The notes: generated by a model from the sequence alone, not told the origin. A stretch of DNA of 64,000 nucleotides from Phocaeicola plebeius DSM 17135 (GCF_000187895.1 NZ_DS990135.1:89720-153719), one strand, 5' to 3'. Positions 8,648 to 17,354 are shown, numbered from the stretch's first letter. A program made the numbers and translations.

Positions 8648-8671
8648 AGGCAGAAACACCCACTTCTGCCT
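8648..8671. other. Inverted repeat, candidate oriT of the 7.3-8.6 kb Mob pair
   Basis: AGGCAGAA at 8648-8655 pairs perfectly with TTCTGCCT at 8664-8671 around an 8-nt loop, immediately upstream of the MobC start. Position and symmetry fit an oriT-binding repeat; the nick site cannot be placed from sequence alone. It could alternatively be an end of the neighbouring IS remnant. Confidence 0.4.
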
Positions 8672-8739
8672 ACAACATCCCCTTACCCCACAATGCGACT
8701 TGAGACAATACGCAGTATCATACCCATAAGTTGTAGGCG

Positions 8740-9981
8740 TTATCCAAAATCAGTCTGAAAAATATCTGCGTAAGCATTGTTACAGGTATAGATATTCAGC
8801 ACATACCGCCTTGATGTCCTGATCCACTTGGCTGGTACAGAGATAAACCTGAAGACAAACGCTTTTATGCGACTTGTTGCATTGAGTCCGAACCTCTTTA
8901 CGTCAAGTCTTTGGATAATGGCCTTGTAGAAGTTACGGATAAGTGCTGTAAGAAGAAGGAACACAGTGTTCTCGGCCATGAAGGATTTGGGCAATCTGTC
9001 CCACCCGAAACCATTGTTCATATCATCAAAGATACGTTCCTTTCCTCCACGAAGGTTATAGAACTCGACAATTTCTCTTACGGAAGATTCATAGTCGTTA
9101 GTCAGGATACAACGGTATGTGTATTCTCCTTCCCAAAGATCCTGCACACCATCCATCCGTTTCTGTCTTTGAATCACAAGTCGGTATGCTTTACCCTTCC
9201 ACTTCTCAACAAGGATAGAGTTCAATTCAAACTCAATGCCATTGATTTCCTCAGTCTTCCAGCCTCTGAGAGCAAATATGTCATTGTAGAGCGAACTGCA
9301 GCGGTTAGTGCGGATATAGAAGGACTTGCAGTGTTTCTCTATTTCCTCCACGATTTCCTCGGAACATGATCCGCAATCAGCTCTGAAACGATTGATAGTG
9401 AGCCTGTTCTGTTCAAATCTCTCAAAGAACCTCTTCAGCGTGTCCTTCTGATGAAAACGAAGGTTTTCGTTAAGCCAGATGAGCAGAGCTAAGTTTACTT
9501 AAGCTCTGCCATGGCGAGAAAACGTGCCATGAAATGGAACTTTTGTGTTACCATCGCTATTCTCAATGCCAACAATCAAGTCACCAATAACCGCCACGCC
9601 AGGGCGATAACCAGAGAACTTCTTGTATGTAGGCTTTGCATCATACTTCTCACCCTCTTTCAGTTGGTCAGATGCAAACATACAATTGAGCAGTAAAGTA
9701 TTGAGAGTGTCAGCCGTGTTGAAATCGTAGTTCTTACCCGTATCTGATGTGTATGAGATGTTTTCTTGCGTCAGTTCCTTTATCGCTCTGAGGATAGTAT
9801 CAGAACTACAAGTATGAAGTGTCGGATGAAGCGAGAGATGGTTCATCAAATGAGTAGTGACATCCTCAATACATGAGCCACCACAGAAGTAGATACTCAT
9901 GAGAGAACGGATGATTTCGCTGTACTGATAACCTAACGATCTACACCTTAGACCGAGGGTTGAGTCGATTACAGATGACAA
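8740..9981 (-). pseudogene. Degenerate IS1380-type transposase
   Basis: Two minus-strand frames (9499-9981 and 8740-9351) carry successive parts of one IS1380-family transposase. The N-terminal half has SLGYQYSEIIRSLMSIYFCGG and GYRPGVAVIGDLIVGIENSDG; the C-terminal half has FYIRTNRCSSLYNDIF and FYNLRGGKERIFDDMNNGFG. Between them (about 9352-9498) the frame is disrupted and the expected FRADCGS segment is only readable in another frame. The extreme N-terminus is lost at the junction near 9981. The element is therefore inactive. I could not define both terminal inverted repeats. Confidence 0.75.
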
Positions 9982-10160
9982 TGTGGAGTCAAATTGCTCA
10001 TCAGGTAGGGCGGAAGGATTTCGAGGAATTTGGACGACGCATAGGGTTGGGCAATAAATTGATAAAGCGTGAGCTTGATGAGTTTGTCAAAGAGAAACCA
10101 TTGGTGCAAGTATTGATAGACCGTTCCTTTTTTATCGGAAGAACTGAAAAAGTAATATAG
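9979..10160 (+). pseudogene. C-terminal remnant, HipA-like (tentative)
   Basis: From the IS junction, an open frame reads MWSQIAHQVGRKDFEEFG then RIGLGNKLIKRELDEF, a pattern like the end of HipA-type kinases (W..I....G....FG..IGL...I...ID.F). About 60 residues remain before TAG 10158-10160. It is not part of the intact hipA at 29 kb. The assignment rests on the pattern only. Confidence 0.45.
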
Positions 10161-10246
10161 GATGTCTATGGGGTACAGGTGTAAGATGCTTTCTTTCTGA
10201 TGAAGGGCGGATAAAGCATTCTTCAGGAAAGTACTTCTCCTTTTCC

Positions 10247-10315
10247 CATACCGGTCATACCGTTAAAACTGATTGATAATTATGACGCGTATGTTGGCCG
10301 GTATGCCTATCTTTG
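10247..10315 (+). promoter_or_regulatory. Candidate rep1 promoter with flanking inverted repeat
   Basis: A -7 box TATCTTTG lies at 10308-10315, 43 bp before the rep1 ATG. Just upstream, CATACCGG (10247-10254) and CCGGTATG (10298-10305) form an exact 8-bp inverted repeat separated by 43 bp. Such an arrangement suggests an operator, possibly for Rep autorepression; no good -33 is visible. Confidence 0.4.
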
Positions 10316-10358
10316 TGGCAATGAAAACAGAGAAAGGATTGATTTTGTAAGTATTATC

Positions 10359-11567
10359 ATGGCAAAAGAACTGATTCGTGTCCCTAGGGTGCTTGGGGAA
10401 AGCTATAATTCCGTGCTGATTGAACGGTTGTATGAGGCAGGTGGAAATGTCATGCTCGATCTGATCATATACCTGGGCAGCTATCACCTCAAAGACTTGT
10501 TCGGGACTTCCTGGTTCTCCGTAGAAGACTTCTGCCGTAAGATGGGGTATGACCGTACCAACTTGCAGCGCAAGCTGGATAGCCGGCAGCTCGCGGCCAT
10601 GTTCGGAAAGAATATGCAGCCGGAATATGTATGTACCGACACGGCAGGACAGAGAATCAGCCATCCTATCGAGACGGTTTTTGAGGCGGCTCTCTATAAA
10701 CTGGGATTGGAGAACCTCTGCTATCCGACCATTGGCGAGGATGGCCGTACATCCTATAATTTCGTGCAGATCTTGAAACGTTTCGACATAATGACCGATT
10801 TCAAGACGAAGAAGTCAACGAAAAGGCTGTACTCGGCAGTGGTAAGCCCGGAGATAAAGAATTTCATGTTCTCGCTCTATAACCTCTTGGAACTTCAGGA
10901 TTACCGTAGCCTGCCCAGCCGTTACCGCTATTTCTATCTGGAACTTTCCAAGATGGTTTACCTGATCAAGTATAAGACCACCAAGAATGAGGCTCCTTTT
11001 TATGTGCTGACAGTCGATCAGCTGGCTAAAAAGCTCGGCATAGAGATTGCCGAACCCAAAGACCGGAAAAAGAAGGTCGCCTCGATACTGAAAAAGATGA
11101 ATACTTACCTGAAATATACCAATTTCAATTTCTCTTTTGTGAAAGGCGATCATGAGAGATGGGCATATACCGTGTTGTTCTCGTTTCCTAGGCATACGCT
11201 GCACTATTTTGATGAAGGACAATATGCTGTCGTGGTGAAGAAATTCTATAAGAACCTGCTTGGGCTGTATGTCGAGATTGCCTACCCGGACACGGATATG
11301 GCTGTCAGGAGGAAGAAGATCAAAGAGGTGGAGGAAGATGCCGGACTGTATAAAGAGTTCCTTTTATGGGCAAACTCCCCGGAAAGCGTAGAAAAGAAGA
11401 AACAGATATATATCAGTGATTTCGTGGCTGTATTCGGCAGGTTTCCGGAAGGATGGGCACAGGAAGAGTTGGAGAGTGCCAATGGAACGGAAGTTGCTCC
11501 TGCTCCTGAAGAGTTCATATCTCCGGAGACGGACGGGGCGGTGAACATGGACGATCCAGCTGTGTAG
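10359..11567 (+). CDS. Replication initiator protein 1 (Rep_3-like winged helix)
   Basis: 402 residues, homologous end to end with the second initiator at 52557-53687 (shared RVPRxLxES, DLFGxxWFSxxDFCxxMGY, LELxDYRxLPxR, MxYLIKYK, LTVDQLAKK). This is the Bacteroidetes plasmid initiator family with two winged-helix domains that bind iterons. The last codons (GAT CCA GCT GTG TAG) lie inside the first iteron, so the gene ends in its own origin. The acidic Pro-rich tail after residue 375 is absent from the paralogue. The start follows a -7 box at 10308. It should initiate replication at the iterons at 11558-11890. Confidence 0.9.
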   Translation: MAKELIRVPRVLGESYNSVLIERLYEAGGNVMLDLIIYLGSYHLKDLFGTSWFSVEDFCRKMGYDRTNLQRKLDSRQLAAMFGKNMQPEYVCTDTAGQRISHPIETVFEAALYKLGLENLCYPTIGEDGRTSYNFVQILKRFDIMTDFKTKKSTKRLYSAVVSPEIKNFMFSLYNLLELQDYRSLPSRYRYFYLELSKMVYLIKYKTTKNEAPFYVLTVDQLAKKLGIEIAEPKDRKKKVASILKKMNTYLKYTNFNFSFVKGDHERWAYTVLFSFPRHTLHYFDEGQYAVVVKKFYKNLLGLYVEIAYPDTDMAVRRKKIKEVEEDAGLYKEFLLWANSPESVEKKKQIYISDFVAVFGRFPEGWAQEELESANGTEVAPAPEEFISPETDGAVNMDDPAV

Positions 11568-11890
11568 AACCGTCCACGTTTCACGGTTTTTTATAGAATT
11601 AGTTGTGTAGAAGTGTCCCTATTGGGGTGATTAGATGTGTGGAGTCATCCGCTTTGCCTGTTTTAGTTGTGTAGAAGTGTCCCGTTTGTTGCTTCTAGTT
11701 GTGTAGAACCGTCCACTCCTTTTGCTTTAGTTGTGTAAAAGCGTCCGGTTTCACTTGTCAGCTGTGTAAAACCGTCCACCCGTTAATGAAGGGAATAGGT
11801 AATCCCTGTTTTTTTTATATGTCGGTATATCAGTGAAATAAAAGAGAGAAATTTTTAAATAAAAGGTATCGGCTGTGTAAAACCATCCAC
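11558..11890 (+). repeat. Iteron array of replicon 1 (8 copies)
   Basis: Eight 20-bp direct repeats of consensus AGyTGTGTArAAsyGTCCnC start at 11558, 11601, 11633 (degenerate), 11665, 11697, 11729, 11760 and 11871. Steps are 43, 32, 32, 32, 32, 31 and 111 bp, so most lie on the same DNA face about three turns apart. The last gap is very AT-rich (about 11810-11870), a likely unwinding element. The first repeat contains the rep1 stop codon. Confidence 0.9.
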
Positions 11891-11996
11891 CAAAATACAT
11901 AATAAAGACCTAAACTCCTAACCCCTTTAAATATCCCCAAAGCGATAACATAGAAATGACTGGGAAAATAAATTTTCCCTTCACATGCCCTATACG

Positions 11997-12025
11997 TACT
12001 TTCGGAAAAAGATTTTTCGGAAGTA
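11997..12025. repeat. Hairpin containing the 14-bp motif TACTTTCGGAAAAA
   Basis: TACTTTCGGAAAAA (11997-12010) is followed after GA by TTTTTCGGAAGTA, its near-perfect inverted copy. The pair folds into a hairpin of 13-14 pairs with two G-U wobbles. The 14-mer recurs five more times in the window, including beside origin 2 at an equivalent place. Confidence 0.7.
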
Positions 12026-12039
12026 TGTGTTGATTTTCA

Positions 12040-12448
12040 CGTTTTTTTATATGATTGGAAGGCGGTTCTGTTCATCTTCTGTATCCGAATTAGTTTTTCA
12101 GGGCGTTCCCTTCTGACCGGGCTATTCGTTGCAAGTCCTCGTTACCCTCCAGGCTTTTCCCTGCTATCCCTAACGCTCTACGCTCCGGCTATGCCGGAAG
12201 AGAGGTATGATGATTTTTTCCTGAACTGATAGGAACATTGCGAAGGTAGGCGTGGCCGGAACGCCCGATATTGAAAAGCCAAATCTCCATCCTCCCATTC
12301 CGGGAGGTAGTATTTACCAGTTCAATCCCGTTCTGATCCGTCTTTCCCGCTTTCTCTTCAATGCACTGTTCCCAATCAGTTGAGGAAAAATTTATGGTTG
12401 GGGCGACAAGCGATGTTTGCGAGTATTAATCTTTTAATTTTTGGCAGT
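12040..12448 (+). promoter_or_regulatory. Structured leader of the RadC/JAMM gene
   Basis: About 400 bp without a convincing gene. It carries short palindromes and, at 12281-12316, the conserved module AAATCTCC - stem CCTCCC/GGGAGG (12291-12296/12302-12307) - GTAGTATTTA, enclosed by an outer pairing ATTGAA/TTCAAT. The same module occurs in the leaders at 28, 31, 60.3, 62.2 and 63.5 kb. I infer a regulatory leader or single-strand promoter. Confidence 0.5.
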
Positions 12449-13075
12449 ATGAAAACGAAGAGAACCGTATTTGAAGTGAATGACGTTTATCGGGTGATGG
12501 AAAACAGCGAGTTGATTTATACCTTGACGAACAGTGAGAAACTGAAACGTGAAGAATATAAGTATGAACAGATGGAAATAGAAGGATTGTGCTTGTCTGA
12601 TGTACTGGAAACACTAACACCCAGCCGTAAAAAAGTCGCTTATGCGGCGATTGAGCTATATAAACGGCTGAAAGAAGGGCAAGTTGAAAGTCCTGCGCTT
12701 TTATCCAGCAATAATGTTTATAAAATGATGCATCCTGTTTTGTGCGATATAGCTACTGAAGAGATGTGGGTGCTGTTGCTGAACAGTTCGTCCAAACTCA
12801 TCCGTAAAGTCCGTATCTCATGCGGCGGGATAAATACCGCCCCTGTGGATATACGGGTTATCATGAAGCAGGCATTGTATTATAACGCCGTATCTTTTAT
12901 CATGGTACATAACCACCCATCAGGAGCACGCAAGCCCAGCAGTGCGGATGACCGCTTGACGGAAGCAGTTAAAAAAGCCGCTGAAACATTAGACATCCGT
13001 TTGGTTGACCATGTGATTGTGGCAGGCAATAACTATTATAGCTATGCGGACGAGGGAAGATTGCAAAATAGGTAA
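12449..13075 (+). CDS. RadC-like JAMM/MPN domain protein
   Basis: 208 residues from the ATG at 12449; a longer reading from 12380 adds 23 unlikely residues. The C-terminal RadC-type JAB domain has the metal motif H154-x-H156-P-S-G-x4-P-S-x2-D167 (HNHPSGARKPSSADD). The N-terminal half lacks the helix-hairpin-helix of chromosomal RadC and is typical of shorter RadC-like proteins on Bacteroidetes mobile elements. The family is linked by context to DNA transfer and repair, but the activity (metallopeptidase-like) is unproven. A structured leader precedes it and two hairpins follow. Confidence 0.85.
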   Translation: MKTKRTVFEVNDVYRVMENSELIYTLTNSEKLKREEYKYEQMEIEGLCLSDVLETLTPSRKKVAYAAIELYKRLKEGQVESPALLSSNNVYKMMHPVLCDIATEEMWVLLLNSSSKLIRKVRISCGGINTAPVDIRVIMKQALYYNAVSFIMVHNHPSGARKPSSADDRLTEAVKKAAETLDIRLVDHVIVAGNNYYSYADEGRLQNR

Positions 13076-13080
13076 GGTGG

Positions 13081-13152
13081 ACGGGAGAAATCCCGTCTGC
13101 CCGGGATTTCGGCTTCGGGGTTCTTTTTTGGCAGTCACCCCAAAAAAGAACC
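13081..13152 (+). terminator. Tandem hairpins after the JAMM gene
   Basis: ACGGGA-GAAA-TCCCGT (13081-13096) forms a compact tetraloop hairpin. It is followed by a long stem GGTTCTTTTTTGG (13119-13131) with CCAAAAAAGAACC (13140-13152). The second stem recurs after 22606 and after 34380, each time behind a gene-end hairpin. Confidence 0.65.
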
Positions 13153-13251
13153 AAAAAAATGCTTCCCGGACTATCGGATGCGACATCGTAAAATACGCAA
13201 AGACGTGGCTTTTCAGAATAAATACATATCTTCGCGCCAAAGGTGATCGGA

Positions 13252-13662
13252 ATGAATGTATTTTCTACTTTTGATACAGGCGTTATGGTGGCTCTCTTAC
13301 TGGGCATTGAGTTTCTTAGAAGTGATATCCGAACGATTCTCTATTGTAAAAGGAATGATCCCAGGATTCTTAAGAGTTGCTTATATACGCTGCTTATATT
13401 ATTGACCAGCCTTTATTCTATTGTGGCCGGAGCCATGCTTCATCCGGAACCCGTACCTGTTTATGAGTTGATACCCGGTTTTCAATATGGGGTTTATGGC
13501 TTTTCTTTTTCGTTTATATTGCTCGCTGTTGCATGTCTTTATCGTAAAACATTACCTTTTGTCCTTTTGGGCTACGCTATGATATATGTGATCGGTGTAT
13601 TGATACCACTACTTAGGTATGTAGTGTCTATGATGGATTATTTCACTCGCACAAGGGTATAG
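13252..13662 (+). CDS. Small integral membrane protein, unknown
   Basis: 136 residues from the ATG at 13252 (a GTG at 13243 is also in frame). Four hydrophobic segments at about residues 7-22, 43-60, 78-97 and 102-125 indicate an inner-membrane protein with a cytoplasmic basic loop (CKRNDPRILK). No family recognised. It stands alone between the JAMM gene and the leader at 13663. Confidence 0.65.
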   Translation: MNVFSTFDTGVMVALLLGIEFLRSDIRTILYCKRNDPRILKSCLYTLLILLTSLYSIVAGAMLHPEPVPVYELIPGFQYGVYGFSFSFILLAVACLYRKTLPFVLLGYAMIYVIGVLIPLLRYVVSMMDYFTRTRV

Positions 13663-14010
13663 CAGGTTAATTTCTTGATTGTATCGGATTGCCCTTTCTG
13701 TGGGCTGCCTCCCCCGGCTTCTTTCCTCCGATCCGAGTCCGGCTTTTTGCTCGGCAAAGGTTTCGGGATTCCGCAAATGGCAAGTTACGGCCATGCGCCT
13801 TTACTGTATGGAAAATAACGATGAAGAAGTGTCTTCCCGACATTTTCCATAAGTGAAACTTGGCTTATTGCTTGCAATCCAGACCTTGATATGCCGAAAA
13901 AAGGCTCAGAACTCAGATGGGGAATGACATCAAAAAAAAGGTCGGCTGACCAAAGACCTTCCCGATACAAAAAATGAAAAGGTCTTGAATCTAGCTGAAG
14001 AATAAATCAG
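13663..14010 (+). promoter_or_regulatory. Diverged structured leader
   Basis: No gene seen. The 3' part is clearly homologous to the leaders at 20.2, 23.3 and 32.4 kb: an AGGCTCA-GAACTCAGATGGGG block, an A-tract, GTCGGC, and GGTCTTGAATCTAGCTGAAG just before the next ORF. The 5' part differs and contains ATGGAAAA/TTTTCCAT arms. It is probably the same kind of leader element, older in sequence. Confidence 0.55.
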
Positions 14011-14409
14011 ATGTTCAACTTAAATAATGCTAATATGGAAAATTTGATTACACAAATCAACAAAGAGAGATTGGTTAATAGCGACACAGCTCTTATGATG
14101 AAGGAATTATACTATTACGTGCCTTGTGAGTATTGGTATGACAAACAGGATAGGCTACGCACCGATATTGAGGGAAGGAATACCCCGATGTATATGTGCG
14201 AGTGCCCGACACTGGCAGCATGTATCCAATGGATGATACAGACTCGTGAATATACGTTTCAAACAGAACAAAACGTGGCGGTCTGGCATGTGGTTGTGAG
14301 GGCTGGAGATTATGTGTTGTATGACTCCGAAAGTAATGCGGACGCTTTTTGTTGTTTGGAAGAAGCATTGGAAAAAGCGGTACAGGAGTGCATGGAGTTA
14401 TTGTATTAA
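14011..14409 (+). CDS. Hypothetical protein behind a structured leader
   Basis: 132 residues (or 124 from the ATG at 14035). Soluble, acidic C-terminus, with several Cys (CECPTLAAC) and WYD/WHVVV aromatic patches. No family recognised. It is the only gene in its unit: leader before, intrinsic terminator after. Confidence 0.65.
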   Translation: MFNLNNANMENLITQINKERLVNSDTALMMKELYYYVPCEYWYDKQDRLRTDIEGRNTPMYMCECPTLAACIQWMIQTREYTFQTEQNVAVWHVVVRAGDYVLYDSESNADAFCCLEEALEKAVQECMELLY

Positions 14410-14423
14410 AATTAAAAAAAATC

Positions 14424-14448
14424 AGTCCCCGTGAAGGGGACTTTCCTA
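14424..14448 (+). terminator. Intrinsic terminator
   Basis: AGTCCCC at 14424-14430 pairs with GGGGACT at 14436-14442, loop GTGAA, followed by TTCCT. It lies 15 bp after the preceding stop. Confidence 0.7.
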
Positions 14449-14521
14449 TAATCTTGCTGAGAGGTGGAATTGCAGACGATCTTTGAGAATCATCTTTGAA
14501 GGATGGGCAGAGGTTTATTCG

Positions 14522-15118
14522 TTATTTGTTATTTTTGTTCTCGGATTTCAGCGCAATTCCATTCCTTCTTAATAGGCGATATACTGTTCCGCTACTGCCT
14601 ATGTTTAATATTTTCTGTATCTCCCTTACCGGCGTTCCGGATTCATAGAGTTGGATGCAGCTTTTCTGCTTGGCGATGTTGTTTTTGTTGATAAGTGTCT
14701 TTCTGCCGAATTTGACACCTTTTTCCTTGGCGATTCTTCTGCCTTCTTGGGTTCTCTCATAGATAAGGTCTCTTTCAAACTGAGCGAAAGCACCGAGAAT
14801 GTTGTTCATCAGTTGGCCGATTGCGCCTTCCGTACTGATGTTGTCTTGCAGTGAGGTGAATTGGATGCCCCTATTCTTGAAATCTTCCAATAGCGTAAGG
14901 ATATTCTTCAGCGAACGGCCAAGCCGGTCCAGCTTATATACGACAAGTGTGTCGCCTTCCCGGAGAAAGCTCAGGCAGGCATCCAGTTCCGGGCGGTTTT
15001 GTTGACGTCCGGTCATTTTCTCAGAGAAGATTTTCTCGCATCCGGCAGCCTTCAACGCTTCCAGTTGCATATCCAGATGTTGTTCCTTGGTGGAAACACG
15101 GGCATATCCTATTTTCAT
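14522..15118 (-). CDS. Serine recombinase (Hin/Tn3-resolvase type)
   Basis: 198 residues. Complete resolvase domain beginning KIGYARVSTKEQ (Ser9 nucleophile), with YKLDRLGRSLKN and the E-helix motif QFERDLIYERT, then GRK and a C-terminal helix-turn-helix (GTPVREIQKILNIGSSGTVYRLL). This is the standard small resolvase/invertase size. It is unlike the recombinase at 1600 in sequence, but both lie near a RhuM-PLD gene. It could resolve plasmid multimers or invert a segment; no res site identified. Confidence 0.92.
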   Translation of the reverse strand: MKIGYARVSTKEQHLDMQLEALKAAGCEKIFSEKMTGRQQNRPELDACLSFLREGDTLVVYKLDRLGRSLKNILTLLEDFKNRGIQFTSLQDNISTEGAIGQLMNNILGAFAQFERDLIYERTQEGRRIAKEKGVKFGRKTLINKNNIAKQKSCIQLYESGTPVREIQKILNIGSSGTVYRLLRRNGIALKSENKNNK

Positions 15119-15159
15119 CCTGTTTTCGTATTTAAATGTGTAATGAAGGTTTTAATTCT

Positions 15160-15489
15160 TCACTTTTTCAAATATGAAGACATTAATTCTTCATATTCCT
15201 CACGGCTGTATTGGTTGAACCCCTTTTGCTTCATTGCCAAAAGAAGCCTTTCCAGTTCTCCGATAGTCACTACCTGTTTGCCGATAACGGTAAATTGTTC
15301 CCATTCTCCCTTTTCGTTGAGCAGGTATTCCCGGTGTGCAAAACAGTAAAGAGAACCATCGATGTCATTCCGTTTCTGCCATTGACGCAGGTGCTTCAAA
15401 CTGGTGAAATCACGGGTGACAGTACGTGGAATGGGAACCAATACGTCAATTTCCATCTTGAATTTTATATTCTCTTCCGCTTCTCGCAT
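15160..15489 (-). CDS. Hypothetical protein between RhuM remnant and recombinase
   Basis: 109 residues, charged and soluble, with a C-terminal helical segment (YSREEYEELMSSYLKK). No family recognised. It lies 16 bp downstream of the frameshifted RhuM gene and 41 bp upstream of the recombinase on the same strand, so the three probably form one transcript. Confidence 0.6.
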   Translation of the reverse strand: MREAEENIKFKMEIDVLVPIPRTVTRDFTSLKHLRQWQKRNDIDGSLYCFAHREYLLNEKGEWEQFTVIGKQVVTIGELERLLLAMKQKGFNQYSREEYEELMSSYLKK

Positions 15490-15505
15490 GGGTGATTAGC
15501 TTATT

Positions 15506-16358
15506 TCATAATACATCAATTATCGTATGGGCAGGAAGTTCCAGTTTGGAGAAAGCAAACATTTTCTTGCCCAAATCCTTTAGCGATGCCCCAATATGAT
15601 ATACTTCCGTATTATCAATGATTAAGAAGCGGTCATGACTACTTTTGTAGGTTCTAGCTTCAATGGGAGGATATTGGTCATTGTGTTTGTTTAAATCAAG
15701 TTGGAGCTGTGCGTTTATTTTGTGTATAAATAGTAGCTGATACTCCACTGTTTCGTTTGCTCAACATGAGTAACACGGATTCATCTACATAGTTGTCGAT
15801 AAGCACAAGTGAGCATTTGGCAGACTTTATTAAATCTGTAGCAAACTTATACGCATCGAATATCTGACCGTCAAAGAATATACCTTCCACCGGAGGCAAT
15901 GAGGTGCGTACAAAGAAGTCTATCTTTGCATCATGTTCAGCAATGGTTTTCTCTATTTGGAAGAATCTATTGTTCATTCTATATTCCATGTCATTGAGCC
16001 GTTGGTTTATAGAATAACCTTTCAATAAATATTCTTTTAAAATTTTATTTGCCCATTGCCTGAATTGCGTACCTCTTACGCTTTTAACTCTGTATCCAAC
16101 TGAAATTATTACGTCTAGACTAAAGAACTTGACAGGCTTATCGGAATTAGCAATGTGCAAAAAATGCACATTGCTTTTCTCTTCCAATTCCTTTTCCTTA
16201 AAAACATTATTTATATGTTTGGTAATAACGGTTCTGTCACGTTGAAAAAGTTCTGCTATCTGCGCTTGTGTGAGCCAAACGGTTTCATCTTCTAAACGTA
16301 CTTCCAACCTTACAGCTTCATCCGGTTGGTATAGTATGATTTCTCCTTGCTTCTCCAT
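15506..16358 (-). pseudogene. Frameshifted second RhuM/PLD-like gene
   Basis: The first frame (16358 to 15696) matches the 522-1358 gene through the RhuM domain and into the PLD-like part (SGVSATIYTQ). It then runs out of frame; the second frame (15748 to 15506) continues with INAQLQLDLNKHN and SHDRFLIID, ending normally. Compared with copy 1 the change is equivalent to a net loss of two bases in an A-run near 15715-15722. It could be a pseudogene, a sequencing error, or a slippage site; the N-terminal RhuM domain would still be made. Confidence 0.82.
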
Positions 16359-16726
16359 TATATGTTTCGCTTTTATTATATTGTTGCAAATGTACGAAAA
16401 AGAAACGTTATAAAGTCTGTTTTTTCCGTAAGTATTACCTTAAAAATTTGTTCCCTTTTTATTTTAATAAAACAGAAACATTCTGCTGTTTTAAAAATCA
16501 GTTATCTGTTTGCTATTCATAGTTAGGGTATCAAATAACTAAAATTCAAATGGAAACGCAAATCTATATTTTATGCAGATTTGTTTGTTAGAAGCGGAGA
16601 AAAGGACACAAGACATGATAAGAATCATAGGTCGGGGAGCGCCGCACGGCAAGGGGGGCACTAGCCTCCCGACGAGTGCAGCCGTTGGCCGGGTTATCGG
16701 TGAAAATGGAAAAAAGTTGGCTTTTC
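16359..16726. other. Intergenic region with a GC-rich inverted repeat
   Basis: No gene seen in about 370 bp. A minus-strand -7 box TACATTTG (16387-16394) probably serves the RhuM pseudogene. At 16631-16673 a GC-rich block stands out: GTCGGGGAG pairs with CTCCCGAC (one bulge). Its function is unknown. Confidence 0.4.
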
Positions 16727-16788
16727 TTTTGGTATTGTTATAACTTTGTCTATATTTGTGTTGTGATAATCAATTTTAAAGTTATAAC
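16727..16788 (+). promoter_or_regulatory. mazEF promoter with twin palindromic operators
   Basis: TTTTG (16727-16731), a 19-bp spacer and TATATTTG (16751-16758) match the Bacteroidetes promoter consensus well. The palindrome GTTATAAC occurs twice, at 16737-16744 inside the spacer and at 16781-16788 just before the mazE ATG. These are the expected sites for antitoxin autorepression. Confidence 0.75.
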
Positions 16789-16791
16789 ATT

Positions 16792-17040
16792 ATGGTAACA
16801 AACATTATTCAGATTGGAAACAGCAAGGGGATAATACTTCCTTCCGAGATATTGAAACAGTTGCGTTTGTCCTTGAAATCGGCTGTGAGCATTTCTTTGG
16901 ACGGGAACAATATTGTGATAAAGGCACAACCACGGCAGGGATGGGCGGAAGCTGCCAAACGTGCCCATGAGAATGGGGATGATGAGTTGCTTATCCCTGA
17001 TGTGTTTGAGGATGAAAAGTTTGAGGATTGGACATGGTAG
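16792..17040 (+). CDS. mazE: MazE-like AbrB-fold antitoxin
   Basis: 82 residues. The N-terminal 45 residues are an AbrB/MazE swapped-hairpin DNA-binding domain (IIQIGNSKGIILPSEILKQL). The acidic C-terminal tail ending DVFEDEKFEDWTW is the typical toxin-binding segment. It overlaps the toxin gene, so the two are translationally coupled, and palindromic operators flank the promoter. Expected role: neutralise MazF and, with it, repress the operon. Confidence 0.9.
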   Translation: MVTNIIQIGNSKGIILPSEILKQLRLSLKSAVSISLDGNNIVIKAQPRQGWAEAAKRAHENGDDELLIPDVFEDEKFEDWTW

Positions 17041-17354
17041 AACAGTATGGAGTGTATTGGGTAGAGTTAGACCCTACCCGTGGGGGTGAAATGGCAAAGA
17101 CACGGCCATGTGTTGTTGTAACTCCTTCAGATTTGAATATGTACCTTACAATAGTAGTCATTGCTCCGATAACCTCCACCATAAGGAACTATCCTTACCG
17201 GGTTCTGTGTTCTGTAGCCGGGCGTGATGGGGAGATAGCCACGGATCAGATTCGCACGGTGGACAAAAGCCGGCTGAAAAGAAAGATTGGAGATTTGAAT
17301 TTCAGTGAGATAAAAAGACTGAAGGAAGTGTTTCATCAAATGTTCTGTGAATAA
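17034..17354 (+). CDS. mazF: MazF/PemK-family mRNA interferase toxin
   Basis: 106 residues from the ATG at 17034, which overlaps the mazE stop. The MazF core is intact: YWVELDPTRGGEMAKTRPCVVV, PITSTIRNYP and a C-terminal DQIRTVDKSRL. Members cut RNA at short sequences and act in plasmid maintenance or stress. No truncation is visible. Confidence 0.92.
   Translation: MVEQYGVYWVELDPTRGGEMAKTRPCVVVTPSDLNMYLTIVVIAPITSTIRNYPYRVLCSVAGRDGEIATDQIRTVDKSRLKRKIGDLNFSEIKRLKEVFHQMFCE

Noticed and set aside
12380..12448. Longer N-terminus for the JAMM protein
   Set aside because: The extra 23 residues are unlike the family and lie in the structured leader; the ATG at 12449 begins a normal RadC-like sequence.
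15506..15748. Separate small gene for the 3' half of RhuM copy 2
   Set aside because: It is a direct continuation of the upstream frame when aligned with copy 1, so it is the second part of one frameshifted gene.
16631..16700. tRNA or rRNA fragment in the GC-rich block
   Set aside because: No cloverleaf arms, CCA end or anticodon stem could be fitted.
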